The notes beneath the pieces are model-generated. The model searched no databases and had not been told where the DNA came from. It was given only the letters and a program-made list of their open reading frames with translations. Made by a program: the position numbers and the translations under genes. From contig CAADRB010000003.1 of NCBI GenBank assembly GCA_900708905.1, positions 1,546,195-1,610,194 on the forward strand: a DNA stretch of 64,000 nt, written 5' to 3'. The first letter of the stretch is position 1; every line of letters begins with the position of its first letter. The stretch is from Hymenolepis diminuta (lineage: Eukaryota > Platyhelminthes > Cestoda > Cyclophyllidea > Hymenolepididae). Shown in pieces: positions 11,661-23,940 of the stretch.

Positions 11661-14600
11661 AACTACATCTGGAAATGGTGAATGTAGACAAAATTAAAAA
11701 CAAAATAATGGTTGAGTTGGGTGGGAATAAAATTATGAAAAAAGAATGTTCAAACATCGCTGCCATTCAAGAATATCTGTAATCCAACCGGCAGTATATT
11801 TAATTTCGTTTGGCTGGTCTTCACTTACCTTGGGCACATCAAGTTAGACATGCTATTCACTACGTGGACTCCAGATTATTACGGGAGACCTTCCATTAGT
11901 CTCAATCAGGCAGTCGGGAATGATCGACTGTATGAAAATAATAATACGACTCTACTAAATAGAAGCTCACTGACTTACCGCTTACCACATTGTCGCTTGG
12001 AATGAGATTGCTGGAGTGTATTCAAAACCATCATTTCATTATTATTTCTCATAGCCAGTCAAACACATCGGAACAATTATTCGCTTAAAAACACCTGATC
12101 GTTGGAGCAGCAAGCTTGTCTAATTGACGAAGGGGGGAGAGAAGGAGGAGGGAATCGAATGACAGTACAGAATAAAATCAGAATATCAAAACTGTCTTGC
12201 CTCATTGGTTTTTCGGATTCAGGTTGCATACTTTCCTTTACTTAATGTTTATAGTTATAGGATTTAAAAGCTTAAATATCATAATTCGTCCCTAGTAATT
12301 ACAATGAATCGCCATACTATTTATGCGCGTTACTTCTTTCAACAATTAAGTAGCTAATATAATTTTAACACAACGGGGCTTCGGGGATTTCACCTTATAA
12401 TAATTTTCAAAAATAGTTAATTAATATACTTGAATGCGTTTTATTAATATTAGGGGTAATTGTGCATCCTTGGATAGAGGCCGTCTAAGGAGTATTTACT
12501 GAAGAGTTACCAATAAATTCTGTGCTGCACGCCCTAATATCAATCAGGCACTTAAATTGAATTAGATCACGCTCTCTCGGAATCTGAATTTAGAGTTGGG
12601 CTAATAAGGGTAGATCTCCTCTCATAGATCTAATAATCTTCATAAGACAAACAGGGTGCAATAGCCCTTCCCAAGTAAGGAGGCCAAGAGTTAAGTAGGG
12701 CCACGTGAATATTGACAATGGGAAATGAATCATTCACTGCTTATTAGAGTTTGTAATACGTATGTGCGTAATACAAAGAAAGCAGAAAAATGGGCAGTGT
12801 GCCAGTACTGCACATATCAACCAAGTGCAGCTAGTATATTCCTTCTCCTTTTGTCCAGTGCGTACTCGAATATCGAATATTACTTACTACCCGTCCCTGT
12901 CTTGCGGTGATGTATCTCACTTTTAACATTAGCTATTGTATGAGTTCAGGGAAGTGGATTCAAAGCTGTAGCTCTGAATATATAATTTGGGAAAAGGATA
13001 GGGAGATTTCATCCATGGATTCGGGATTATTACCCTTCATTTATCAGCTCAGAAGAACATCTAACGTTTATACAAAGGTTCTTTAAAGAGACAAACATTG
13101 AATTTTGTTTCATCTTTTAGAAAGAAATTGGAATAAATGACTTTTCGGCAACTCTTATTATTAAAGAAAAGAAAATTGAGCACTGGAGACCTTGATAGTC
13201 CCTTCAATAGTACGAACTCATTGCATTCTTTTCTGTGAATATTTAGCAGTAGCTTTACTGTTTACACTCGAACTCCCTTGAGTTCGGTTGCAGTCTTTTT
13301 GAGATCCGACTCTAGCTCCTACATATTTATGTACCTTCAATAATTGACATATGATTCCAAAACAAATTAACGAAAAACATATTCGTAAATTTTTATTCTG
13401 AAATTTATATCGTCGAAGTAAAACTAACTGTAAATTCGCCATGCAATTGCAATGAGATAAATCGATTTGAACTTTCATATTCTTTGATGAATCACTGGCG
13501 TTTTCAAAATTTGTATCTGAGTCATTACTAATCCCTGAGACCAAATAATCACGTCCTCACAATGACACTTAATTTTGCGGTGACCTCAAGTTAACGTAGC
13601 AACATCTTGTGCCCTCAAGTGGTTTATTTTAATTAGCGGAAGTAGTTAGTAAAGTAGACCTCGAATGAGCGTTACTTAACCCTATAGTGACCTCAAGTTC
13701 ACCCAGCGGTGTCTGAAATTATTCCTTCCATTTACTGTGGTACTCATTCCCTTGAAACGACACGAAAACCTCTTTTATACAAAACTCGACTGCCTACCCC
13801 CGAAACGGTTACCGACTCTTACGTCTTCTCTCTCTCCCTTCCCTTCCCCATTAACCTCTCGAATATTTTCACATCTCCTTTATAACTGGACTAAGCCATT
13901 AAACAGTATCTTCACGAAAAACTTTGATTCAGAAGTTAATTACAACATATGTGAATTAACCCATTAACCTCACTGTGAAAGATGACTGGTTGAAAATTAA
14001 ATGACAAAATATTTACATAAGGCGACAGATACTCAATCAGTATGTTTGTGCGCCATTTCTTTACTTATGTATTTGAAAGAGGTGGCGAGATGAAAAACGA
14101 CTGGCTCCAAAATCACAGAATGCATCAACTTACCAGGAATAAAATAGATTCCACATTTATGTGAACGTTCTGACGGAGATAATACGCTTGTCAACAAGAT
14201 CGCTATTCTGATACCCCACTGCTGACATCTTACTGACAGATTACCAGTTGGAATGAGTAGATTTTCTTAATTTAGGATGCCTCTAACTGGGATAGATGTA
14301 AAAAATTCCGGAAATATCTATGTCACCGACCACATGCGATTCAAACGTGTGACCCAACAGCGTTATACTTTCAAAATTCATTAAAAAACATTAACAGTAC
14401 CAGCTTTGAATTGATCGGAGGCGTCCTTAAGACCTTCTAATAGGAAATTCACATACTAAAACCGGTCCAATTTTGATTAGAAATGACCACTACACTTGTT
14501 CATCTAGATTACTGCCTGTGAACCGATGTATATCGATCTTATGACTTCTGATTTGGCAGATGCGCACAGTGTCCCCTGCGCCATCGGCACACACATAAAC

Positions 14601-15837
14601 CTACCAAATCCTACCATTGACGTGTTTAAAATGTGAAAGCAATGGTATTACAACATACTGACATAATGCGGAGTCAGAGTTTTTTATCGGAAGAGCAATT
14701 TCTACAATGCTCTTAGTCGTCCATCATATTAATATGCAGGTGCAGGCTGCTCTTGACAGCTTGACAGTTAGTAGGGACAAAAACTGTCATCGCTCCGGCG
14801 CTGTTTTAATATTCAAACTCCACTCCTATGAAACGAATTTCATCCATTAATTAAATTTCAGGAAGTAGATTTACATCTGACCACTCTTTCCTCGAGTCCG
14901 AGTCAACTGCGGTCCAACTTTATTTAGCGGACACTTAGCAGCGGAAACAAGACTTTCTATCATTATAATTATGCCGAAAATAATCTTATTCTACAAAATA
15001 TGAAGAGCAGTGAAATAGTTTCTGACCTAGAGAGCTATTACTGTGCATACGTTTCCCTTATTACTCGATCTTCATCCGTAAGTGACTTGGATCGAATTAA
15101 CTTAGTTAGATAAGTAGTCATTTCAATTCAGAAAAAGTTCATCTGATTTTATGCACTAAGAAAAACGCAATAATAACAGTAATAAATCGACAGTTACCTC
15201 TTGTTTAAAATGCTCTAAATTCTCACTTTTTCACTGGATTATATGTTTAATTCGAATCGCCGATATTTTAATACAAAAATTTTAAACAAATGGCTTCTTT
15301 CATTTTGATATACATTCATTATTACTTGAACATTGTTGTCCTGTTCTTTCACTGAAGCTCTCAGTTTTCCTTTTAGCATAGTGAATTCTCAAGTCTTGTT
15401 GTATCCGTAACAAAGTTCCTCAATTCCTTCACGAATATATTTTCATATTACAAAACAACCTCAGCAGTTGCGATTTAATTCAATCAAATATTTTTCTGGT
15501 CACGAGGCCATGTGGGACTGCGAAAAATCCGTGGAATGTCAGCATAGTTGAGAATGCCATATATTCACAAAATATAATGAAGATTACGCACTTGGACTCA
15601 TTAAAAGTTAGAGTTTACTTTTCTTTACTTTACAAGCGAACTCTGCTACATTAAAATCATGTTAGCTGATAGCCTCCAATTAGTATCTCTCTTTAAATAT
15701 ATGCAAATTGTAAATCTCATTTACCAATTTACAACTTTATACGTGTGAAGATGGGAATGCCACCACCACTTCAAACGTGAAAAATTAGTTCTTACGCTGT
15801 CTCGAAATCTCCGAAGTGAATTTGTAGAGGCTAAGTG
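11661..15837. other. Gene-poor sequence
   Basis: No supported gene. Two copies of a short GTGACCTCAAGTT-type motif occur at about 13580 and 13688. The 108-codon minus-strand frame at 13218-13544 has one hydrophobic stretch (LRICFSLICFGIICQLL) but no known domain and is of chance length. Confidence 0.4.
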
Positions 15838-15839
15838 CT

Positions 15840-16170
15840 AACCACTGATTGTGGAGCAGAACACCAGGGTCGGTAGAACAAAGATGTATTTGAGGAAACA
15901 ACAATGCGTAACAGCGAGAGAGAGCAAGGGAGAGAGAAAAAGAGAGAGAGAGAGCAGCGTGAGAGAGAGCCGCCGCCCTTGTCTCGTGCCAAAACCGTGT
16001 ATATATATAGAGCAGGACGCGTAGTTATCCGCAGGACGAGTAGTAATCCGCGGGACGGATTGAACTAAGCTCACTAAGCGAAGTCCCTTTCGATCGATGA
16101 AGATAGTTTTTGCTGAGGAATAGGGATAATATAGAAATATATTCCGATGAGAAGGGTTCATCCTTCAAAT
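15840..16170 (+). repeat. LTR-like segment with GA-rich tract and TATA box
   Basis: The segment begins TGTGGAGCAG. It holds a purine tract of GA repeats (15915-15970), a TATATATATAGAG box near 16002 followed by a GC-richer stretch with AGGACG repeats, and ends GGGTTCATCCTTCAA, a string also present at about 27667. A TATA box with a structured downstream part suggests a promoter-bearing repeat such as a solo LTR. No target duplication was found and class is not assigned. Confidence 0.3.
15915..15970 (+). repeat. GA-rich simple repeat
   Basis: Imperfect (GA)n tract interrupted by CA and AAA steps. The long open frame on the opposite strand here is produced by this low-complexity run. Confidence 0.85.
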
Positions 16171-16710
16171 TCTAACGGATTTGCGCAATGTTGAAATAGT
16201 AAATGTAAGCGGGAATAAACGTCTATTCTTGAAACGACATTCAGTAAAGTTTTTGCTGAATTATCTTCAAAAGTATTGTTCAACCAATGGGAATGCACTC
16301 AGAATGTTTCCAGACTTGGCGGAATCAATGATGAAGAGTCAAGAAATACAGCTAGAGCCAAATATATACCAAGTTTTAGTCTAACTCGTACCCTTGATAA
16401 GACCTTTTAACAAAAGAGCATCATTATTACAGTTTGCATGATATCAAAGCTACATGTTAAGCTGAAGGTCATCCGGGTGCATTCAGTGACGTGAATGGCC
16501 AGCCGAGTCCGACCAAATCAAAGGATGGTAGAATGAGAGATTCTCTTTACAAAGGCTCCCAGATAACTAAGTGGTATTGGCACTTACCATAATGGAATTG
16601 GGAAATTTTTCATCATACTTGTCACAGTGCTTCGTCTCTCTCCAAAATAAATGCTGACAAATGATTACCTTCAGTACACTTTCGAATGATTATATTAATT
16701 TTTAATATAA

Positions 16711-16727
16711 CTCTCTCTCTCTCTCTC
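16711..16727 (+). repeat. (CT)n microsatellite
   Basis: About eight CT units followed by a C run. Confidence 0.9.
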
Positions 16728-17114
16728 CCCCACTTTAAGCATCCGCAGGTTTTGAAAAAATTGCGAACTGATAATTTTCAAGTGAAACCTGCAAAAATAG
16801 TACTTGAATGTGACCTGTTGATCGACTGTAGTACTTCAAATATAATATAATACTTTATGAAAATGAAAATATCCTCAACGGCATGATGCATTTGATTCTA
16901 TTTCAGTGTTAGTTATGATAATGGGATTCTAGATGGAACATAAAGCTGATAGCAGTCGCGTATCAGCTGAATTGTTTAGACAGATGATTCTGGTACCCCT
17001 ACCGGAATGTAAAAAATTTAGCAAAAGATTAAATAATGAATTTCACTAGCATATGCCACCTAACAGTCCTGTTGTTCTAAAGTGGCATCAACGACCGATC
17101 TTTTGATTTAGTCA

Positions 17115-17650
17115 AATCGGATTTACAGGAAATTTTGAAATGGATAAATTCAAGAAAATGAAGACGAATGTAAATCTTTGCTTCTGAAAACATCAATATC
17201 TATTACAATTTCTTACCAATCTTCCCGAAAAGCTGAGTTCCAGCTAAATGCTTTTAAAAATCACTGGGAATGCAGTTTAAAAAGGACGAATAGGCCTTAA
17301 CCGAAACTGGAATCTTGCAGGAATCCTACTTTCTCGACAGAAATCCCCAAATTTACGTTTCATTTCCTCATTATGAACATTATGTGAAAATCTATGTACC
17401 CCTTCCCGCAATATTAAGCACCTGTTCGTATAACTCGGGATAGCTAAATTCCCATCCCCAATGTACTCAGGATTGGAAGTCGGGACATTAACCGAATGCT
17501 TCTATTACTGACAAAAGTTATCTTTTGGAATCTTCTTTGTCATAGTTTTAACGGACACCTCATTAACAGAAGGAGGGACATCCGGGATATATACTGTATC
17601 CTAAATTTAAAACAAGGTATCAAAGAGCATTAGCTTCCAGAGATCGTCGC
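17115..17650 (+). repeat. Diverged dispersed repeat, family Y (copy 2)
   Basis: Counterpart of 11340-11660. Blocks CTTCTGAAAACATCAATATC, AAGCTGAGTTCCAGCTAAAT and TTTTAAAAATCACTGGGAAT appear in the same order, and a later AGATCGTCGCAACTGTAATG block pairs with one near 11620. Confidence 0.45.
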
Positions 17651-20600
17651 AACTGTAATGACCGACACGTTACGTTCATTAATAAAATGATGCACTCAAC
17701 TATTATTGTAGTTAATACATCAGGACAGCAGTTTAGTATCATCTGTCAGTTATTTCAAAATCAGCGAGTTTAAATAATTTTTCATTGATTTTAAAAGTAT
17801 AAATTATGAAAATAAATTTATAGATTTTGCACTCCTAAAAGAATTCAGGGAGAGTGTGAAAAGAGACGCCTCATCTATTTTGAAATAATAAATTTATTAA
17901 TTTTTAACAGATAATCCATGAGAATAATTTAGGACTTGCAAGAGGAGCCTAATTAGAATTGATTAATTCCTTTGAGATTAATTCTTTAAGTGCACAATCA
18001 CCATGCCAATATGAAATTCACAAAATGGTTTTTGATTTATATGGGGAGAACCCCAGACATCGTCTTTAGATAGAGGCCACTTTAGCTTCCGCAGCTGGAA
18101 TATGTGGCATTGGCTATTGTCTAATAAATTCAACCATTAAAAAGCCAATTTTAGGAGAGTAACATTGCGATCAGATACAACAGAGATGCATCATAATGTA
18201 AATGACCTTAACTTTAACCGCTCAGCTGAAGGTCAAATGGAAAATAGATATTTGAAAAAAATGCGACAATTTTGCAATGACAATTTTGAAACCTTTTTAA
18301 TACCTTTAAAAAATATCCCCAGTAATGTTTTGACATTTAGATACTTGTATTTGTTATTGAAGTAATTTAATTAAAGAATCAATCAGATTTCTAATGGTTA
18401 TGAATGATTAATTATAAATGGCAGTAAAATTTGGTTCATGATGGGGAATAGGCGAGAATTTTCCGACTGCGCAGCCCTCCTGAATGTGAGTTTATATGCA
18501 GCAAATAAACGTTGTTATTAACCTTATTTATTTAAATTTTTAATTAATAATTATTCGGAATATACGCCTTAAAGTTCACCTTGGGTACTGCTAATGATAG
18601 AGTTATTTTGAGGGAATTTGAGAGAGATCTCCACTGACCTCGCCTGCCTGCAATTTGTTGTAAGGAGACAAAAATAAATCAAGGTGGCATGATCAATCAC
18701 GGAAAAATCATTCGATCACCAAACTCTGAATATTGGCGTTATGGCCTCATTTAAGAACATGATAATGAAATCATTAAGGGTAAATGCAATCCTTTCAAAG
18801 TCCGAATAAGGTGAGAAGCATGATGCTCCGACTTCATGGTCTCGTTTTTCTCCACCTTCTCCGTTTCACACATTATTAGACTCTCTACCGATTAGAAATT
18901 GCAGACGATTTTTTGCATTATCAAAATATCTTGGATAACAAGGAGACTTTCAACTCTTTGTATAAATACTTAAATACTTCATATTTTAACTTTTTAAATG
19001 GATTTAGAAGCCAAATGTCGAAGTTCCGTTCCCTGTAGTGCACTCTCTACTACACTGGTTTAATAATTCGTTATAACGTTACGTGCCCATCACCGAAATT
19101 AATAGCTTGATCTGTGAGTTCGTTTCTATTCCATTGACAACTGAAAAACGGCTTAATCGACGTCAATATGATAAAAAATGAAGATCGGACATAAATTTGT
19201 AAGTAAAATTTTGCGAATTCCCACTGATTGAATTGTTGTGCACTCTTCTATGTTGAATTTTTCTTTGTTAGAATCAGCCAACTGTTCTTTGTTATTACAG
19301 GGAACAAAATAATCAGAATTTCATATTCAACAACTCAAAATAATAAAATAATACATTCGGAAGATCATGAACATGAAGTTACTCAGATTCTGAAATATGA
19401 ACCTTGGATCATTTTGACACAATGAAGTGAACTCTATCTACCAAGTTAAAGGTGAACAAACCGATAAGTTCAGAATTAAGGTGAAATGAAACTCTCGATA
19501 TTTTAACTTCTCCTCTTTCACTCAGCTCTCCCCTCTCCTTCATTCCTTATTTAAATACTTTACCGGTTTTCGTGTTTAAATGCTATCCCATTATTAAATA
19601 TTGCAAATGTTTCTCTTTGTATCCATAACGATACCAATGCGGTATTTAGGCCGTTGAGAAAGAACTCATGTCGACCGGATTAAGAAGCCATAAGCTTCCT
19701 GGAAAACCGATTTTTGTCAAGCGTCAGCAACGAAAATGTAACACTTCTGAAAGTCTATAATCCAAACAACGAAGAAACTGATCATGAAAAGCGATCAAGA
19801 TTTATACTAAATGGAAACTTGTATATATCCTTTTAGTTTTGTGCATTTGGGATTCAGATGGAACTAATAGATTAAGTTACCAATTTATATCATTGGTTGA
19901 CAAACTGCAGGTAGCATGCTGTCAACCGGGAATGAGTCAACTTTACCGGATGCGGCCTGGTGGATCGGACTGAAATTAGAACTTGCTTACTAATAAATAA
20001 TGACAAGTCCGTGTGATTGTATTTTTATGCCCTCACAGACCCTTTCACCACAGGCAATCCATTTAATTTTAGAACTAGTTATTTTAAGGATCTTCAGTGG
20101 GGATTTCGAAAGGCTGAATTAAACCAACATCAAGGATATTAATCTAAACTTACATTCCGCGATAATACAGGTGATGGTGATACAACTGCCCATTGTTTCA
20201 TCTTGATCAAATTGGGGAGTAAGTTTCCATCTGGTGTTAAACAAAACACATCCAGTTTGTGAAGTGTGTGACCATAAAAACTAACCAATTTTGTTTATGA
20301 GAACCAATTCAATTGGTTCGTAATTATCCTGAAAGTTAGTCAACCCAAATGTGGTGAAATGTTCACTTTTCAAGCTTTATTGATCCTACCCTTCAACATA
20401 TTAATTTTGACAGCTCTGCAACTTTATTTGTTCTAAGCAAGTTTAGATGCGAACATTAATTGGTCGTCTTGCCGGTAACTGATATTTCAGGAAATGCCAA
20501 TCACGAATTTGGGAAAAGAGAATGAAAAATCCCTCCTGCCATAGTGAAATTTTTCTTACAATACATTTTCCGAAATTTATATGAGAGTTTGAGATTAATC

Positions 20601-23600
20601 TTATGGAAGTACCTACGAAGACACTATGTATTTACTAAATCAATAGCATGATCAAATACTGGGTACATTAAAGACTCTAAATCACCAGTAACCTTTTCAA
20701 AAAAACGCAGTTCGCCAAACTCAATAAAAAATTCTACGAAAATCACATTTCAAATAGCGGAATTCGAATAAAATTTTTTTAGAGAATAATATAAACCAAA
20801 ACACGTGATTTAGCACATTTCAATGCTAAATATTTATAATTAGAATTATTTAATGGAGCTTTTAATGCCGTGTCATGGTATATGTATATATACGCAAGAT
20901 CACTTTGATCAGATTACATACCCTAAACTTGCTACTGACAAATTTACGGCACCATGACAGAAATGAGTACCGGCAACCCCTTGAGCCACTAGCAAATTAA
21001 GGAAAAGTATTAATTATATCATGCCATTCATTTAATCATATGACCTTTTAATATGGCGCAATTTGTGCTCTTTGAAATTAAAATTACATAAAGAAAAGCT
21101 TAGAAGGCAAACATTCTTGATTGAAATCAATTATATCACCGATTTCTTATTCTTTGTAGATATTTTCTGAATGCTTCGAGAGAAAATTATGATATTTTTT
21201 GATTTATTAAAAAATCTTTATTTTGCTCTAGATAAATTTGATTTTATTTCTTTTACTGGAAACGCCTTACTCACCGTGTATTGCTTCAAATAAAAGAATA
21301 CCTAACTCAGACCTGCTCTGTCTCTTTTCGTACTGCACAAATACAGGCTCATGTCTCTGCCCTAATTTCCAGTAGGTCTTCAACAAGCAAAAGACGCAAA
21401 AAATGTCAGCAATCTTATCGTGCCTCATTTTGACTGTTTCCCGGAGCCCGAATTGTCCTCACTTAGTTTTGACAAGTTCCTCTTCCTTCCCAATTTCGCT
21501 CCTTATCCCCTTCTTCCTCTCACTCCCATTCTTTTCCATTTGTCTAATATTCACATGATCAAACTTGGGAAAGGCTATTGTACCCCTTTTGTTTTATGAA
21601 GGTCATTAGTTCTATGAGGAGATGCCTAGCCAAACTTGATCTAACCCCTAAAAGAGCTTTATTTTACATCCAAATGAAATGATCCCCAAGAGGAAATTCC
21701 TCCTTCGATTTATTCATTTATCTGGGCTATTTAAATAAAGCATTTCAAACAAATAAGTCAAAGTTTGTATTACAAACACTATATGATTAGGGGAGTGTTT
21801 AATTTTTAATATATCATTTTCAAGGGAATGGAAAATAGATCTTTCAAAATTTTGAAATGAGTAGAAAATATTTGTGCTTGACGCCTCTTCTTCTCCCGTG
21901 ACTGCAGGTATCTGAGAAATCCATTTAGATCGGAACATAATTTTTATGGCGCTTATTGGACGGTTGAATCGAATCTGATTTTCATGGCTAGAGATTTGCA
22001 TTCTCTTCTCTTAATTAGCTAAACTTCATCAACACTTTTCGTCATTCATATTCAGAAAATTAGTCTGTGGTATTAATATAGAGTTCCACTGTGAATAAAC
22101 GTCTTTATGCGCCTATTCAGATATGCTCTCCCCCCTATTTCTTATTCCACTTCTCTCAATATGTTAGTAATTATTTGATTCCTCACAGGCACTACGATCT
22201 TCACCCTCTACTCCCAAAAACATGGCTTAGGTTCACTTGAGAGGTATTTTTCAGCTGACTGTTCCAAATAAGGACTATTTTCTTCCACCAACACCCTCTG
22301 TTCCCTGACACCGATAAATTGCTTTAATAGAACTTACTTACGTAAATATAGTTATCAAATTATTTCCTTCTGATTTTAAAGAATTGAGGATGAAAAATTT
22401 CTGCTTTCAGAAGAGAAATTAGCATTTATATACAAATCTACTGAGTCAGATCCTATGTATTCAATATTCATGTCAGTAGATTCAGTGTAAACACCAGTGA
22501 ACCGTACTCAATCAAGAGAGGGGCAGAATGTGCTTATTATGTACCAAGCCCTCATTAATTAGCTAACTGCTAAGAGGCAGAGACAAGTGAAAAGTCAAGG
22601 GGGCAAGACTTTAATCATAACGAACCACAAAACTTAATACAAACGACGGACATGACTCTTTTTTTCAGGATAGCGGGAGTAATGGGCAAAACAATACTGA
22701 CAGCCAAATAATGTTAGTTTGGGAAGGGGAGGGGCGGGAGGGAATTAATCGTTCGGGAGCTCTGTGAAGGGGAGACAAAACTTAACACATAAAACCGAAA
22801 GTAATTGGCATCGCCATCTATCGATATACCACCGTATTTTATATAAGAGCCAATAAAGGGGCTGAATGAACCTATTCATCAGCATAGATCATTTAATAGG
22901 GAATTTATTTGTCTTTGGTTTATCCGGCAATATAATATGAATTGTATATGAGCTTACAATACGGATTAATTAGGCATAAGTACGGTGTCTATTCTCTTAA
23001 TAAGAGGAATTCTTACTGAAATCCTAAATGTGATCACTTAGTTGTGTGTGCTTTGATTGTAAATACTACTCCATCATTCTCTTTGGCACTAACCTGTGTG
23101 TCCAACTTTCAGATCAATAATTCTACCAGTTCTGATCCATGCCCCATGCTCTTAAGAACTTGACCACGTACTGAATCCCATTTTGAAGCCTCTTGGCACA
23201 CTTGGAAGATAGACGAAAGACCAAAAGTTGAAAAATCTCAAAATGACCCCCGATGGATTCAGTCAAATCCATTTCTTCTATGACTAGCTTGTTACGATAA
23301 TGAGTGAATTAAACAAATGAAAAAGTATGATGAAATCTTATATGAAATATTAAAAAAGGCAAAAAATATATGAACTGTTAAAAATTATGAAAAGCGTACA
23401 CATATTTGGTGATTTTATTTGTAAATCGAATTGCATATTCACAATTCTTAAGGTGCTCGGGATTTCCCGATTGAATTTGTGTCACTAAGTTAGCACGACA
23501 CTTCATGAAGGTTTTTGCACCGATGTGAGCACACACTTCCATAATGATACATCCCCATCTTCGTTCTCGAGTAACTAGTTTCTGATTTCTAAGGTATGAT

Positions 23601-23640
23601 TATTACTCGGCACTTTCTTGAATATTTAAACATCTGAAGA
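17651..23640. other. Gene-poor sequence, nothing firm
   Basis: AT-rich. A pyrimidine-rich stretch at about 21440-21560 resembles one at 54330-54440 (CTTTTCCATTTGTCTAATAT against CATTTCCAAATGTCCAATAC), possibly an old repeat. No supported gene. Confidence 0.4.
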
Positions 23641-23649
23641 TCTTTGCAG

Positions 23650-23752
23650 GAAGTTGTAATAGGCCAAGGACACGAAGTAGACAATCCGACACATCTCACA
23701 CTGAATAGAGTGCTGCGAGCGCCCATGACTACCTTTTCCGCATTCTTCTGAT
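23650..23752 (+). CDS. Possible orphan exon (weak)
   Basis: A good acceptor (CTTTGCAG at 23642-23649) is followed by an open frame with protein-like composition (EVVIGQGHEVDNPTHLTLNR, then a hydrophobic end) to TGA at 23750-23752. The other two frames stop early. A second strong acceptor (CCCCTTTCACTTCCAG, ending near 23858) follows about 100 bp on, with another open frame. No homology was recognised and no partner exons were found. It could be chance. Confidence 0.18.
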
Positions 23753-23940
23753 GAGAGTCAGATTTCAGTCAGTTTGTGCCAAATATAAGAAAATGCCACT
23801 TTCTCCAATAATAATATTACTATTTAAAATTAATTAGTTTTCCCCTTTCACTTCCAGCCGGTTTTAACCACCCTTTATTCGAAGCCGACATCAAGGCCAA
23901 AAAGAAGGAAAACAAAGGTTCCCGTTGTTATAGTGAAAAT

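Noticed and set aside
13218..13544. 108-codon minus-strand frame with one hydrophobic stretch
   Set aside because: No known motif and no neighbouring exons. Frames of this length are expected a few times by chance in 64 kb of this composition.
14270..14350. Possible tRNA B box on the minus strand (GTTTGAATC)
   Set aside because: No A box or cloverleaf could be drawn around it.
15838..16161. 107-codon minus-strand frame
   Set aside because: Created by the GA-rich low-complexity tract (Leu/Ser/Leu repeats) inside an LTR-like segment.
23745..23770. CTGATGAGAGTCAG as a hammerhead ribozyme core
   Set aside because: The conserved GAAA and flanking pairing arms are missing.
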